A program made the position numbers and the translations under genes. The notes beneath the pieces are model-generated. The model ran no database searches and was not told the origin of the DNA. It saw only the letters and a program-made list of their open reading frames with translations. From an uncultured Anaerocolumna sp. (GTDB lineage: Bacteria; Bacillota; Clostridia; Lachnospirales; Lachnospiraceae): DNA of 12,152 nucleotides. Below, in pieces: positions 1 through 6,933 of this stretch (position 1 is its first letter; each line of letters opens with the position of its first letter). The stretch is taken from positions 1 through 12,152 of the forward strand of contig CALDJN010000044.1 of assembly GCA_937901695.1 (NCBI GenBank). Direction: 5' to 3'.

Positions 1-805
1 TAAAGAAAAGAATATAGAGACTGAAATTCTTGGAATAAACAAGAAATCAGAATCGGATACGATAGAAATTAAGAGCGCTAAGGAATCTGAAAAAGCTGAA
101 ATGAATATGAATAATCTTCTTAAATTGGCTACTGCCTTTGCAGAATATAAAAATTTCAAAGCTGATAACCTTGCACAGCAAGAAGAAAAGACTATTGAAG
201 AGCATCAAACAATAGGTTCTAACCAGCCTGCAGTGGAAGTAAAACCGGTTGATGATGATATTCGTAAGGAAGCACCAGTTGCGTTGGCAGAGGCAGATTT
301 TGTTCCCAGAAGGGATTTTGAAAGAGACAAATGGGAAGATGAAATGACGAGAAATTATTATGAAAAAGAAAGAAGTCGTAATAATATGCCAAATGATAAG
401 GAGGGAGAAGGACAGGAGAGAAGAGATAAGCCATTTTTTGAAGACCATCCAACAGCAAAATATATGTATAATACTTTTGAAAAAGTGTATCCATTTGAAG
501 ATAATGAGATTGCATGGTGTGTTAAAATAGAACCTCAAGATATTGGGTTACTTCCAATGGAAACCTGGGCATTAGGAAATAATAGTTATCTCCTTCATGG
601 ATATTACAGCTATCGTCATTTAATTTTTGCAAGGGTAAATGATGACAAAGAAGCAAGGTACATATTAGGAATTCCAGGAATATACCATAATAGAGAAAAA
701 TTTATGGCTAGAATGTTTGGTTTTGAGAATTTCAAAAGTGCTAAGAAAAAGGATCGCAGGACTGGAGAATTTGGATATTGGTATGTGCCAGTTATGCTAA
801 ACTAA
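1..805 (+). CDS. Unknown protein, 5'-truncated by the window edge; charged N-terminal part plus conserved-looking C-terminal domain
   Basis: The reading frame is open from the first complete codon at base 2 and has no stop before TAA at 803-805, so 267 residues are visible and the true start lies outside the window. The Met at 101 lies in the middle of a charged stretch and has no convincing ribosome binding site, so it is probably internal. The first roughly 150 visible residues are rich in Lys, Glu and Asp with low complexity, as in a disordered linker. The last roughly 120 residues are compact and aromatic-rich (WCVKIEPQDIG, GYYSYRHLIFARV, FGYWYVPVMLN), which looks like a folded domain. 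I recall similar C-termini in Lachnospiraceae proteins of unknown function (possibly the family catalogued as DUF6128), but cannot confirm it. No transmembrane segment or catalytic motif is visible. The gene is followed directly by a palindromic element at 816-1113 that may include its terminator. Confidence 0.8.
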   Translation, partial: KEKNIETEILGINKKSESDTIEIKSAKESEKAEMNMNNLLKLATAFAEYKNFKADNLAQQEEKTIEEHQTIGSNQPAVEVKPVDDDIRKEAPVALAEADFVPRRDFERDKWEDEMTRNYYEKERSRNNMPNDKEGEGQERRDKPFFEDHPTAKYMYNTFEKVYPFEDNEIAWCVKIEPQDIGLLPMETWALGNNSYLLHGYYSYRHLIFARVNDDKEARYILGIPGIYHNREKFMARMFGFENFKSAKKKDRRTGEFGYWYVPVMLN

Positions 806-815
806 ATGTAATTAT

Positions 816-1113
816 TTAAAAAGAAGGGGCTTTATAAAACTGTCATTGCTATGAAAGCATGTCATTCTTCGCAAATTCAACAGAGTTGAATTTGCGAAGA
901 ATCCCTTTCGTTCATTGTGGTGCTATTTAGCATTATAATTCAGAGTACAAATTTGGCTTTGTTAAATTTGTACTCTGAACGACAGTTTAAAGAGAGATTC
1001 TTCGAGCTTATAATTCAGCTTTGCTGAATTTGCTCTCAGAATGACAAGATTGCTCATGGTGACAAGGCTGTTCAGAATGATATTTTTTATTTTGTAGCAG
1101 CCCTTTATTTTTA
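816..1113. repeat. Composite palindromic intergenic element with several nested hairpins
   Basis: This gap between a + gene and a - gene is almost entirely inverted repeats. Perfect 18-bp arms at 864-881 and 885-902 flank a 3-nt loop. Perfect 16-bp arms at 939-954 and 964-979 flank a 9-nt loop. Perfect 8-bp arms at 1012-1019 and 1023-1030 form the tip of a longer imperfect hairpin (about 997-1042). The octamers AAACTGTC (837-844) and GACAGTTT (981-988) enclose the first two hairpins, giving a branched cruciform-like layout. The outermost ends, AAGGGGCTTTATAAAA-like at about 824-839 and its near complement at about 1090-1105, resemble the two arms of a bidirectional intrinsic terminator pulled apart, with T-rich sequence after the right arm. 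The GTCATTCT and GAAGAATC pieces resemble short dispersed repeats seen in several bacterial genomes (recalled, not searched). No ORF inside looks real. Confidence 0.75.
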
Positions 1114-1659
1114 GTCATTATTAATATAGGCATATCTGGAATGATCCTGCCATTGTCCATTGACTTTAATGCAAGATACAGCCAAGCCTTCATAGGAAAA
1201 ACCAAGCTTTTCAATTAAATGAATAGAAGGACGGTTAGAAGGCATGATATTAGCTTCGATTCGGTGTATATGATATTCTTGAAACAGAAGGTCCATTCCT
1301 GCCTGAATGCTTTCTAAGGCATAACCTTTTCCTGTATGGTTTTGATCAAACTTATAACCTATTTGGCAGGTAGAATAAGGGCCACGTAAGATATTATAGA
1401 AATTAACGGTTCCAATTATGTTATGTAAATTATCCTGCTCAAAAGCCCAAAAACGTAATGCTTTTGTCTGGAGCATTAAGTTATATTCAATGGATAAAGT
1501 AATACGCTGATAGGATATAGTATAAAAGTTAGGCTCCCTTTCTGGCTCCCAGGGTTCAAAGAAATCTTTATTATTCTCATAAAATGCTAATACTTTATCT
1601 GCCTCCGAATTAGGTAAGATGCTTAATACAAGACGGTCTGTATAATTAGTCATCTGCAT
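1111..1659 (-). CDS. GNAT-family N-acetyltransferase, RimJ/RimL-like
   Basis: The 182-residue product fits the usual single-domain length of RimJ/RimL-type GNAT enzymes, which move an acetyl group from acetyl-CoA to an amine such as a protein N-terminus. The acetyl-CoA pyrophosphate loop is visible at residues 107-114 (NHTGKGYA), followed by the expected helix. Further on come RIEANIMPSN and a KLGF strand at 151-154, typical of motif B in this family. The protein is soluble with no signal peptide. I chose the ATG at 1659 because AAAGAGGG lies just upstream of it. The longer frame from 1707 would begin inside the likely -10 box. Substrate cannot be told from sequence; RimJ/RimL labels are often given to enzymes acting on small molecules or antibiotics. 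The stop codon abuts the palindromic element at 816-1113. Confidence 0.88.
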   Translation of the reverse strand: MQMTNYTDRLVLSILPNSEADKVLAFYENNKDFFEPWEPEREPNFYTISYQRITLSIEYNLMLQTKALRFWAFEQDNLHNIIGTVNFYNILRGPYSTCQIGYKFDQNHTGKGYALESIQAGMDLLFQEYHIHRIEANIMPSNRPSIHLIEKLGFSYEGLAVSCIKVNGQWQDHSRYAYINND

Positions 1660-1706
1660 GATGCCCTCTTTCTTGCTTGACAGCAATACTAATTTATCAT
1701 AAATCA

Positions 1707-1715
1707 ATTATAACA
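1707..1715 (-). promoter_or_regulatory. Extended -10 promoter element for the GNAT gene
   Basis: On the minus strand the sequence reads TGTTATAAT, a perfect -10 hexamer with the TGn extension. There is no good -35 at the right spacing, as is allowed for extended -10 promoters. Initiation would fall near 1700, giving a leader of about 40 nt before the ATG at 1659. The match is by eye only. Confidence 0.45.
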
Positions 1716-1782
1716 ATATATGATGTTTTCCTTCATAGGTTACCATTAAATCATGAGCAAAAAGCGTGTTCATAATCTTGAT

Positions 1783-1831
1783 ACTCCGTGAGAAAATTGT
1801 AAGCGAGCTTACAATTCTTCATGGAGTTTTT
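1783..1831 (+). terminator. Terminator-like hairpin with T-tract, oriented on the + strand
   Basis: A long hairpin pairs ACTCC (1783-1787) with GGAGT (1823-1827), and inside it ATTGTAAGC (1796-1804) with GCTTACAAT (1807-1815). Only small bulges and mismatches separate the two helices. Five Ts follow at 1827-1831, so it reads as an intrinsic terminator in the + direction. Both flanking genes are on the minus strand, however, so it would stop only antisense transcripts. Its right arm is also the start of the 65-bp tandem repeat at 1820-1980, so it may belong to that repeat rather than to a transcription unit. Confidence 0.45.
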
Positions 1832-1980
1832 ACGATATTATAAATCAGCTAATTAAACTAAGTATAGGTTTGCACCTATTACCCCATGGAGTTTTTGCTA
1901 TATTATAAATCAATTAATTAAACTAAGTATAGACTTGCACCTATTATCCCATGGAGCTTTTACGATATTATAAATCAACT
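1820..1980. repeat. 65-bp tandem repeat, about 2.5 copies, overlapping a gene end
   Basis: Units start at 1820, 1885 and 1950 with the word CATGGAG, spaced exactly 65 bp apart. The first two units are near-identical over their length; the third stops after about 31 bp. Each full unit carries a T-rich stretch, the segment ATATTATAAATCA and a short near-palindrome (TATAGGT/ACCTATT). The third unit contains the stop codon and last four codons of the minus-strand radical SAM gene (1968-1980), so that C-terminus is encoded by repeat sequence. The rest of the 308-bp gap holds the hairpin at 1783-1831 and the GNAT promoter; I see no gene in it. Confidence 0.85.
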
Positions 1981-2666
1981 CCCCGGATGTCTACTTCTTT
2001 TACATAAGGTTTTACTGCATGAGCAAAATGAAGAAGTTCCTCCTCAGAATAACCCGTTAACCCAGGAGCCAGAATATCACCAGAATCTTTATAGGCTTGA
2101 AGATAGTAAGCTTTTGCCCCCTGAATCCATTTACCAATGGAAATGAAATCATCTATGGTATGATGCTCTTTTACAACGGTTGTACGAAATTCATAGTCTA
2201 TAGTGGAAGATAATAGGAAGGAAATGCTTTCAGAAACCTTGGCAGTATCAAAATTAGGAATGCCTATAGACAGACCATAATTTTCTTTGGAATTTTTAAT
2301 ATCCATAGCAATATAATCGATGGAACCATTTGCAACCAGTTCTTTTAAAATCTTTGGATTATTGCCGTTGGTATCCAGTTTAACTTTCAATCCTATATTT
2401 TTTATTTTATCAATGAACTGTGGTAAACCAGGGTATAAGGTAGGTTCGCCACCAGTAATACATACACCTTCCAGAATGTTTTTTCGTTTATTTAAGGTTT
2501 TAAAAACTTCCTCTTCTGGTATAGCAGGCTGCCCGGCAGGGTTTAATACAAGAGAAGAGTTATGGCAGAAGGGACATCGAAAGTTACATCCTCCTAAGAA
2601 AATGGTGGAAGCCAAATGTCCGGGATAGTCTAAGAGAGTCGTTTTATTAAATCCATGTATTTCCAT
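1968..2666 (-). CDS. nrdG: Anaerobic ribonucleotide reductase activating protein, NrdG2-type radical SAM enzyme
   Basis: The 232-residue product has the radical SAM cluster motif CNFRCPFC at residues 27-34 (Cys 27, 31 and 34), which holds a 4Fe-4S cluster for SAM cleavage. A GGEP SAM-binding motif follows at 72-75. The N-terminus (GFNKTTLLDYPG) matches the pattern I know for the NrdG2-like subfamily (TIGR02495). Members are thought to generate the glycyl radical on NrdD, the oxygen-sensitive class III ribonucleotide reductase, but no nrdD lies in this window, so the partner is inferred. Start at 2666 is preferred because GAGG sits about 7 nt upstream; the frame extends in phase to 2711 without a better signal. 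The last codons fall inside a 65-bp tandem repeat. Another glycyl-radical or radical SAM role is possible. Confidence 0.87.
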   Translation of the reverse strand: MEIHGFNKTTLLDYPGHLASTIFLGGCNFRCPFCHNSSLVLNPAGQPAIPEEEVFKTLNKRKNILEGVCITGGEPTLYPGLPQFIDKIKNIGLKVKLDTNGNNPKILKELVANGSIDYIAMDIKNSKENYGLSIGIPNFDTAKVSESISFLLSSTIDYEFRTTVVKEHHTIDDFISIGKWIQGAKAYYLQAYKDSGDILAPGLTGYSEEELLHFAHAVKPYVKEVDIRGVDL

Positions 2667-2813
2667 AATAAACCTCAATTCTAACGCTTTAGCGCCTTTT
2701 AATGTTGCCACATCTTTTTCTTCGTGATAAGATAACTATAACAGAAGGTGTATATTTCGTCCATAGTACATTAACACTCATTTTAAGCAAGAAAAGGATT
2801 AGCGGATTATAAT

Positions 2814-3320
2814 ATGAATATAAAATATATGAAAGAAGCAATAAAAGAGGCAAAGAAAGCCGCTAAAATTGGTGAAGTCCCCATTGGCTGCGTCATTGTA
2901 TATGAGGATAAGATTATAGCCAGAGGGTACAATAAACGCAATACCAAGAAAACCACATTAGCACATGCAGAACTTTTGGCTATCCAGAAAGCAAGTAAGA
3001 AACTAGGGGACTGGAGGCTGGAGGACTGTACTATGTATGTAACTTTAGAACCATGTCAGATGTGCGCTGGTGCCATTATACAGGCAAGAATGAAAGAAGT
3101 GGTGGTTGGTGCCATGAATTCCAAAGCTGGCTGTGCAGGATCCATTTTAAATATTCTTCAAATGGAAGAGTTTAACCATCAGGCAGAACTTACTACTGGC
3201 GTTCTGGAAGAAGAGTGCAAAAAGGTATTACAAGATTTTTTTAAAGATTTAAGAATAAAAAATAAGTTGGAAAAGGAAGAAAATAAGAAATTACACAAGA
3301 ATTTGGAAGAGAAAATCTAA
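2814..3320 (+). CDS. tadA: tRNA adenosine(34) deaminase TadA
   Basis: TadA converts A34 to inosine in the anticodon of tRNA-Arg(ACG), letting one tRNA read several arginine codons. The 168-residue product has the zinc-deaminase signature complete: HAE at residues 51-53, with His51 as zinc ligand and Glu53 as proton shuttle, and PCQMC at 80-84, with Cys81 and Cys84 as the other ligands. KAGCAGS at 104-110 and the opening MKEAIKEAKKA are also typical. The start at 2814 fits the family N-terminus; a purine-rich AAAAGGA lies somewhat far upstream. The last roughly 22 residues are almost all Lys, Glu and Asn, a tail beyond the core domain. The SRP RNA follows, a neighbourhood well known in Firmicutes. 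No clear promoter is visible in the gap from the divergent radical SAM gene. Confidence 0.96.
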   Translation: MNIKYMKEAIKEAKKAAKIGEVPIGCVIVYEDKIIARGYNKRNTKKTTLAHAELLAIQKASKKLGDWRLEDCTMYVTLEPCQMCAGAIIQARMKEVVVGAMNSKAGCAGSILNILQMEEFNHQAELTTGVLEEECKKVLQDFFKDLRIKNKLEKEENKKLHKNLEEKI

Positions 3321-3330
3321 TCCTTTTTCC

Positions 3331-3359
3331 TTGACTTTTTATAGAAAAGGAAGTATACT
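3331..3359 (+). promoter_or_regulatory. Sigma-A promoter of the SRP RNA
   Basis: TTGACT (3331-3336) and TATACT (3354-3359) are separated by exactly 17 nt, each one base from consensus. Transcription should begin near 3366, about 65 nt before the mature SRP RNA. It lies just after the tadA stop, so the RNA has its own strong promoter. Confidence 0.85.
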
Positions 3360-3369
3360 ATGTGATGCA

Positions 3370-3409
3370 AGTCCCTAAAAATAATAAGTTTAGCTAAATA
3401 TTAGGGACT
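3370..3409 (+). other. Hairpin in the 5' leader of the SRP RNA precursor
   Basis: AGTCCCTAA (3370-3378) pairs perfectly with TTAGGGACT (3401-3409) around a 22-nt A/T-rich loop. It sits between the predicted start site and the mature RNA and is not followed by a T-tract, so it is not a terminator. A role as a processing or stability hairpin is inferred; the Bacillus subtilis SRP RNA is known to be cut from a longer precursor with RNase III. Confidence 0.55.
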
Positions 3410-3429
3410 GATTAAATAAGTCAAAAAGT

Positions 3430-3697
3430 TTCCGTGCAGCCGGGGAGATAGCGGTGCCCTGTACCTGCAATCCGCTACAGCAGGGGTGATGTTCTTGCCC
3501 AGGGTGACTTATTGTAAGGCCGCCCTTTATAAGTGATGTTGACGTTTGGGTCTTACGCAACAGGAATTTGTGAACCGTGTCAGGTCAGGAATGAAGCAGC
3601 ACTAAGCGAAAACTCTTGTGTGCCGTAAGGCAGCCTGGACCGAGTTAACTGTAGAGGTAACGTTCATGAAAGACATTCGAAGCAAGGCGCACGGATT
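3430..3697 (+). ncRNA. ffs: Signal recognition particle RNA, large Alu-containing bacterial type (scRNA)
   Basis: This is the RNA scaffold of the signal recognition particle, which with Ffh and FtsY directs nascent membrane and secreted proteins to the membrane. The Ffh-binding S domain is recognisable at about 3577-3602 (core CAGGTCAGGAATGAAGCAGC), with the symmetric-loop GCAGC and a GGAA tetraloop. The 5' Alu part is also present (GCAATCCGCTA at 3460-3470). The ends TCCGTGC (3431-3437) and GCACGGA (3689-3695) pair to close the molecule, giving a length of about 268 nt, close to the roughly 270 nt of B. subtilis scRNA. The ends are set from this helix and could differ by a few bases. A strong promoter and a terminator flank it. 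Confidence 0.95.
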
Positions 3698-3724
3698 TAA
3701 TATATATAAGAATAAATAGTTATA

Positions 3725-3769
3725 AACTTCCTTGTTATGTTCATCTTATTAACTTGGAGGTTATTTTTT
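3725..3769 (+). terminator. Intrinsic terminator after the SRP RNA
   Basis: AACTTCC (3725-3731) pairs with GGAGGTT (3756-3762) through one G-U pair. The inner GTTA/TAAC helix (3734-3737, 3749-3752) extends the stem, and a run of Ts follows at 3764-3769. It lies about 30 nt past the mature RNA end. From here to 3962 I see only the upstream region of the next gene. Confidence 0.6.
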
Positions 3770-3876
3770 GTCCTAAAACATATTTTTTCAGGATATTTTG
3801 CCGATTTAGTACTATTTTACCATGGGTTATTACATAAATTAGTAACATTCTACTTCCAGTTAGTCGAAATTTAGAT

Positions 3877-3882
3877 TATAAT
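3877..3882 (+). promoter_or_regulatory. Possible -10 box for the 783-residue gene
   Basis: A perfect TATAAT lies about 80 nt upstream of the next start codon and after the SRP RNA terminator. The -35 region at 16-18 nt spacing is poor (for example CTTCCA), so this is only a candidate; an activator could be needed if it is used. Confidence 0.35.
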
Positions 3883-3962
3883 ATGGATTATGAGTAGAAT
3901 GGATGATTCGTCGTTACAGTTCATAGGATTCCTGCTCTGATAAAAAATGCTGAGGTGACTAT

Positions 3963-6314
3963 ATGGAGACAAAATTGATATATAATGCAGTGAATCAAGT
4001 GGAAAAGGGAACAACTATTTATAGTGAAAATAACCAAGTTGACAGCATATGTATTATTATTAAGGGAAGAGTGCTTGTATTACGTGACGGCATTAAGATA
4101 GTTTTAGGCTCAGGAAATTTCATTGGAGTAAATGATGCCTATACAGGTACGTATTTAAATACATACATAGCATATGATGATGTAACTTTCTATTGTTTCC
4201 CTGTACAGGAAGTAGAAGATTTATCAAAAATATTTGCAGCAAATAAAGATTACAGGGGTGTAATGGTTGCATCCCAAATCAAATATTTATATGAAATAGA
4301 TAAGGTTTATCTAAGCTTAAGTGCCAGTATTGAACAGCTTTATGTTTTCATAAAACGATATTATGCATTGTATCAGAATGCAGCAGGAAGGTTTGGTAAT
4401 TCCACAAAGGCCATAAATTCTATTGAAAACATGATGCCCTACGATACTTCTTTTGAGTTAGATGATAAGAAGATTCAATACTACAGGGAATGTGCAAAGA
4501 TTCCCATGGACGTTTGGAAGAATTATTGTGAAGTGGGGGATATTATTCCTCAATACATTTTAGAGGAAGTTTCCATGATTATGGGACAGCTTTCCGGGGA
4601 ATGTATGGAAATGGCATCTTATATAGAAGATTTATTCGAATCTTTAATCAGCAGCAGCAATGGAGAATGTCTGTTTAACGCAGTAGCTAAACTTGCAATT
4701 AATATACAAAATGCAGGCGGAAACGGTAAAAGTTTGATACATATACTGGATAATATTATTGATCAGATAAATACCATAGAGACTTTATTTGAGGAAAAAG
4801 TAAACCGCGGCTTAAAAGTTGACAGAAAAAAGATGGAGGAAATCTATTATATCTTAATATCAACAAGCAGCTCAGTTACTGATGAAAGTGAAGCAGACTC
4901 CCACTTTTCCAAACAAGAAATTGAAAAGGTAGAGAAAGTAGATGAGGAGCTAAAAGATTCTTTGAAACAAATTATGGACTATGTCAGTTTTGATAAGGAT
5001 AGAGCTAATAGTTTTGAGAAAGCAATTACGGATTATATGGATGTGAAAGATAAGCATTCTATGGATGATAACGTAAGAATCTTAAGAAAGGCTGTTATGT
5101 CAAGCTTTTATGATTTGTATGAGAAAGTATTCTTTAAAGCTTACAAGGATAAAAAGGTTCCAAGAGTAATTGACTTATTCTTGAAATATGGATTTTTAGA
5201 TGAGCGTATGCTTAACAATGAGCAGCTGATAGAACTATATTATTTAGAGGACGAAAGACAAAATTTCTATGGACCTTGCCCGGTATATAATATTAAGGAC
5301 TGGCTTATTAAAGTTTATGAAGGGGAAAAAGAACCTTCTAAAAATGAATTTGATTTAGATTACCGAGATGTGCTAAGGGAAAAAAGAAAAAGAGGAGAAA
5401 TCAAAGAAGCTGAAGAAAAAGAACTTTTAGTGAATAATACTCAAAAAGTTATTCATGAGATTCATAATATGTTCCGTTACAATCACCGGGTTGTAAATGG
5501 ACAAATCAGTTCATTTGTTCCATTTTTAAACGGTGAGAATATGTTACAAGATTTAAATAAATTATTTGTAACTGCAGAACGTGTTAATAGCGCGGTAAAA
5601 GATTTAATGGAAATTGATTATTCCATATTCCATAGGGAAGTACTATACATGAATGAAGAAAAGGGAATTCAAAAAGAATATATTATGCAACAGGTTTTCC
5701 CGGATATTATATTAATGCCAACCCTAGGTCACAATGCTGTAATGTGGCAGGATATTACAGGAAAGAGAAAGAGCAGGGAAGGAAGATTCCTATTACCTGC
5801 ATTCACGGAATTACAACTGAGAGACATGTTAATTAAGGTATTTGGCAGGTTCAGATGGGAGCTGTGCAGAAGTATTCAAGGCACCGCTTGGAATAATATT
5901 AAATATAAATCTTTAACTTCAGAATATAGTGATTATATTCAATTTTATCGTAAAAACCATGACTTGTCCGAGGAAGCAAAAGAAAAGATTAAGCTGCAGA
6001 TTCTAAAGGGAAGAAATAATTTAAGAGAAATCTTTGTTATTGATTATGAAGCATGGATAAAAGGTGAAGCAGCTGGTGGTTTAAGATTAAATAAAGTGGC
6101 AAGAGAATTACTTGCTACTTATTGCCCATTTAGCATTAACATAAGAAAGAGGCTACAAGGGCAGCCATTATTTATAGATGCAATGGCTAGATTTGAAAGA
6201 AATAAAACGAAAAAGGTGAGAGAACTGGATTTAAGATACCGTTCCCTGGAGAAGGATAATATCGAAATTACAGAGGAACTAAAGGAAACCCTTGCTTTCT
6301 ATCGGGATTTATAA
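3963..6314 (+). CDS. Large cytoplasmic protein with a degenerate N-terminal cyclic-nucleotide-binding-like domain, function unknown
   Basis: The 783-residue product starts at ATG 3963 behind GAGGTG with normal spacing. Residues about 12-105 have the look of a Crp/cNMP-binding beta-barrel: EKGTTIYSENNQVDSICII, the turn KGRVLVLRDG, then LGSGNFIG. The phosphate-binding cassette is eroded: the usual Glu and the Arg of an R-S/T-A motif are absent at GNFIGVNDAYTGTYLNTYIA, so cAMP binding in the normal way is unlikely. No helix-turn-helix follows. The remaining roughly 680 residues are mostly helical and charged, with an aromatic-rich stretch near 590-660 (GHNAVMWQDITGKRKSREG, FGRFRWELCRSIQGTAWNN) that could be a second folded domain I cannot name. 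No transmembrane segment or signal peptide is seen. It stands alone between the SRP RNA and a gene-poor region, with no obvious terminator after it. A sensor or scaffold role is a guess. Confidence 0.85.
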   Translation: METKLIYNAVNQVEKGTTIYSENNQVDSICIIIKGRVLVLRDGIKIVLGSGNFIGVNDAYTGTYLNTYIAYDDVTFYCFPVQEVEDLSKIFAANKDYRGVMVASQIKYLYEIDKVYLSLSASIEQLYVFIKRYYALYQNAAGRFGNSTKAINSIENMMPYDTSFELDDKKIQYYRECAKIPMDVWKNYCEVGDIIPQYILEEVSMIMGQLSGECMEMASYIEDLFESLISSSNGECLFNAVAKLAINIQNAGGNGKSLIHILDNIIDQINTIETLFEEKVNRGLKVDRKKMEEIYYILISTSSSVTDESEADSHFSKQEIEKVEKVDEELKDSLKQIMDYVSFDKDRANSFEKAITDYMDVKDKHSMDDNVRILRKAVMSSFYDLYEKVFFKAYKDKKVPRVIDLFLKYGFLDERMLNNEQLIELYYLEDERQNFYGPCPVYNIKDWLIKVYEGEKEPSKNEFDLDYRDVLREKRKRGEIKEAEEKELLVNNTQKVIHEIHNMFRYNHRVVNGQISSFVPFLNGENMLQDLNKLFVTAERVNSAVKDLMEIDYSIFHREVLYMNEEKGIQKEYIMQQVFPDIILMPTLGHNAVMWQDITGKRKSREGRFLLPAFTELQLRDMLIKVFGRFRWELCRSIQGTAWNNIKYKSLTSEYSDYIQFYRKNHDLSEEAKEKIKLQILKGRNNLREIFVIDYEAWIKGEAAGGLRLNKVARELLATYCPFSINIRKRLQGQPLFIDAMARFERNKTKKVRELDLRYRSLEKDNIEITEELKETLAFYRDL

Positions 6315-6374
6315 TAGTGTACCATATATTACAAAAAATGATGGAAAAATTTCTACAATATTTTTAAATATATA

Positions 6375-6403
6375 TTGACAAAAGGGCTCGAATTTTATAT
6401 AAT
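6375..6403 (+). promoter_or_regulatory. Perfect-consensus sigma-A promoter
   Basis: TTGACA (6375-6380) and TATAAT (6398-6403) match both consensus hexamers exactly with the ideal 17-nt spacer. Transcription should start near 6410. It is the strongest promoter in the window, better than the one serving the SRP RNA, yet it points into a region with no large gene. Confidence 0.88.
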
Positions 6404-6478
6404 TCAGTTAGAAAGACAAGAAATATAGAATTGTCTGAAAGCTATAAACCTTCTATTTATGGAAAGGAGGAGATTCCA

Positions 6479-6577
6479 ATGGAAATTGAAGATATAGAAT
6501 ACCATGGCACTACATATTATGATAATCATCAATCCTGCTGGAGGAACCTTCAATATAAATTAATATCCAGAGTATAA
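6479..6577 (+). CDS. Small ORF of 32 codons behind a strong ribosome binding site
   Basis: ATG at 6479 follows GGAAAGGAGGAG, a near-perfect anti-16S match with AGGAGG about 8 nt upstream, and the frame ends with TAA at 6575-6577. It begins MEIEDIEYHGTTYY and ends LQYKLISRV; one Cys and one Trp lie at residues 20-21. It has no hydrophobic segment and resembles no family I know. A perfect promoter about 75 nt upstream makes expression likely. It could be a real small protein, a leader peptide for the RNA that follows, or the surviving start of a decayed gene: after its stop the same frame is interrupted repeatedly. The ribosome binding site is the main evidence for translation. Confidence 0.5.
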   Translation: MEIEDIEYHGTTYYDNHQSCWRNLQYKLISRV

Positions 6578-6595
6578 TTACTATTTATATTCGGA

Positions 6596-6933
6596 GCAAA
6601 TTGGATCAATCAGTTTATTGTTATCATGATTGAGATGTAGTGTCCACAATGTATCATGTATACCAATGAAAGTTATCACATAGAGCTACGAATGAAAAAT
6701 TAATATAAAGTACAAAAGATACCAAAAACACAGAAGAAAAGTATAAAAAAACAAAAGAAAAAATTTAAAATTCACTTAATATTTGAATAAGCATTTAAAA
6801 TGCGAAAGAAAAGGCACTTAAAAATGCAAAAGAGAAAGTGCTTAAAATGCGAAAGAAAAAGCACTTAAAATACAAAAGACCAAGTGAATTTAAATATCGA
6901 GTAAAAATGAAGCACGAAAGATATGATTGGTAG
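6596..6933 (+). pseudogene. Possible decayed Lys/Glu-rich coding sequence
   Basis: Several short stretches look coding-like but lie in different frames and are broken by stops: one reads STKDTKNTEEKYKKTKEKI then stop near 6711-6770, and another gives the 8-residue repeat at 6799-6933. Together they could be remnants of a Lys-rich repeat protein with frameshifts. A-rich sequence produces Lys codons by chance, so this is a weak call. Confidence 0.25.
6775..6918 (+). repeat. Degenerate 24-bp repeat that reads as an 8-residue Lys-rich motif
   Basis: Units of 24 bp begin at 6799, 6823, 6847, 6871 and 6895, with a poorer copy before them. In the frame of 6799 they translate as NAKEKALK, NAKEKVLK, MRKKKHLK, YKRPSEFK and YRVKMKHE, then RYDW and a stop at 6931. 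A stop (TAA at 6796-6798) and the absence of a ribosome binding site argue against translation now. One base is lost between units 2 and 3 compared with an ideal repeat. AAATTCACTT (6768-6777) and AAGTGAATTT (6882-6891) form a perfect inverted repeat around most of it. Confidence 0.6.

Noticed and set aside
47..538. Long minus-strand open frames opposite the first gene
   Set aside because: They are rich in Phe, Ile and Leu from reading an A-rich coding strand backwards, lack ribosome binding sites, and lie opposite a better + strand frame.
1008..1214. Minus-strand 68-codon frame
   Set aside because: It overlaps the GNAT gene end and translates the palindromic element; no ribosome binding site.
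2320..2628. + strand 102-codon frame
   Set aside because: It lies antisense inside the radical SAM gene, whose motifs are clear on the other strand.
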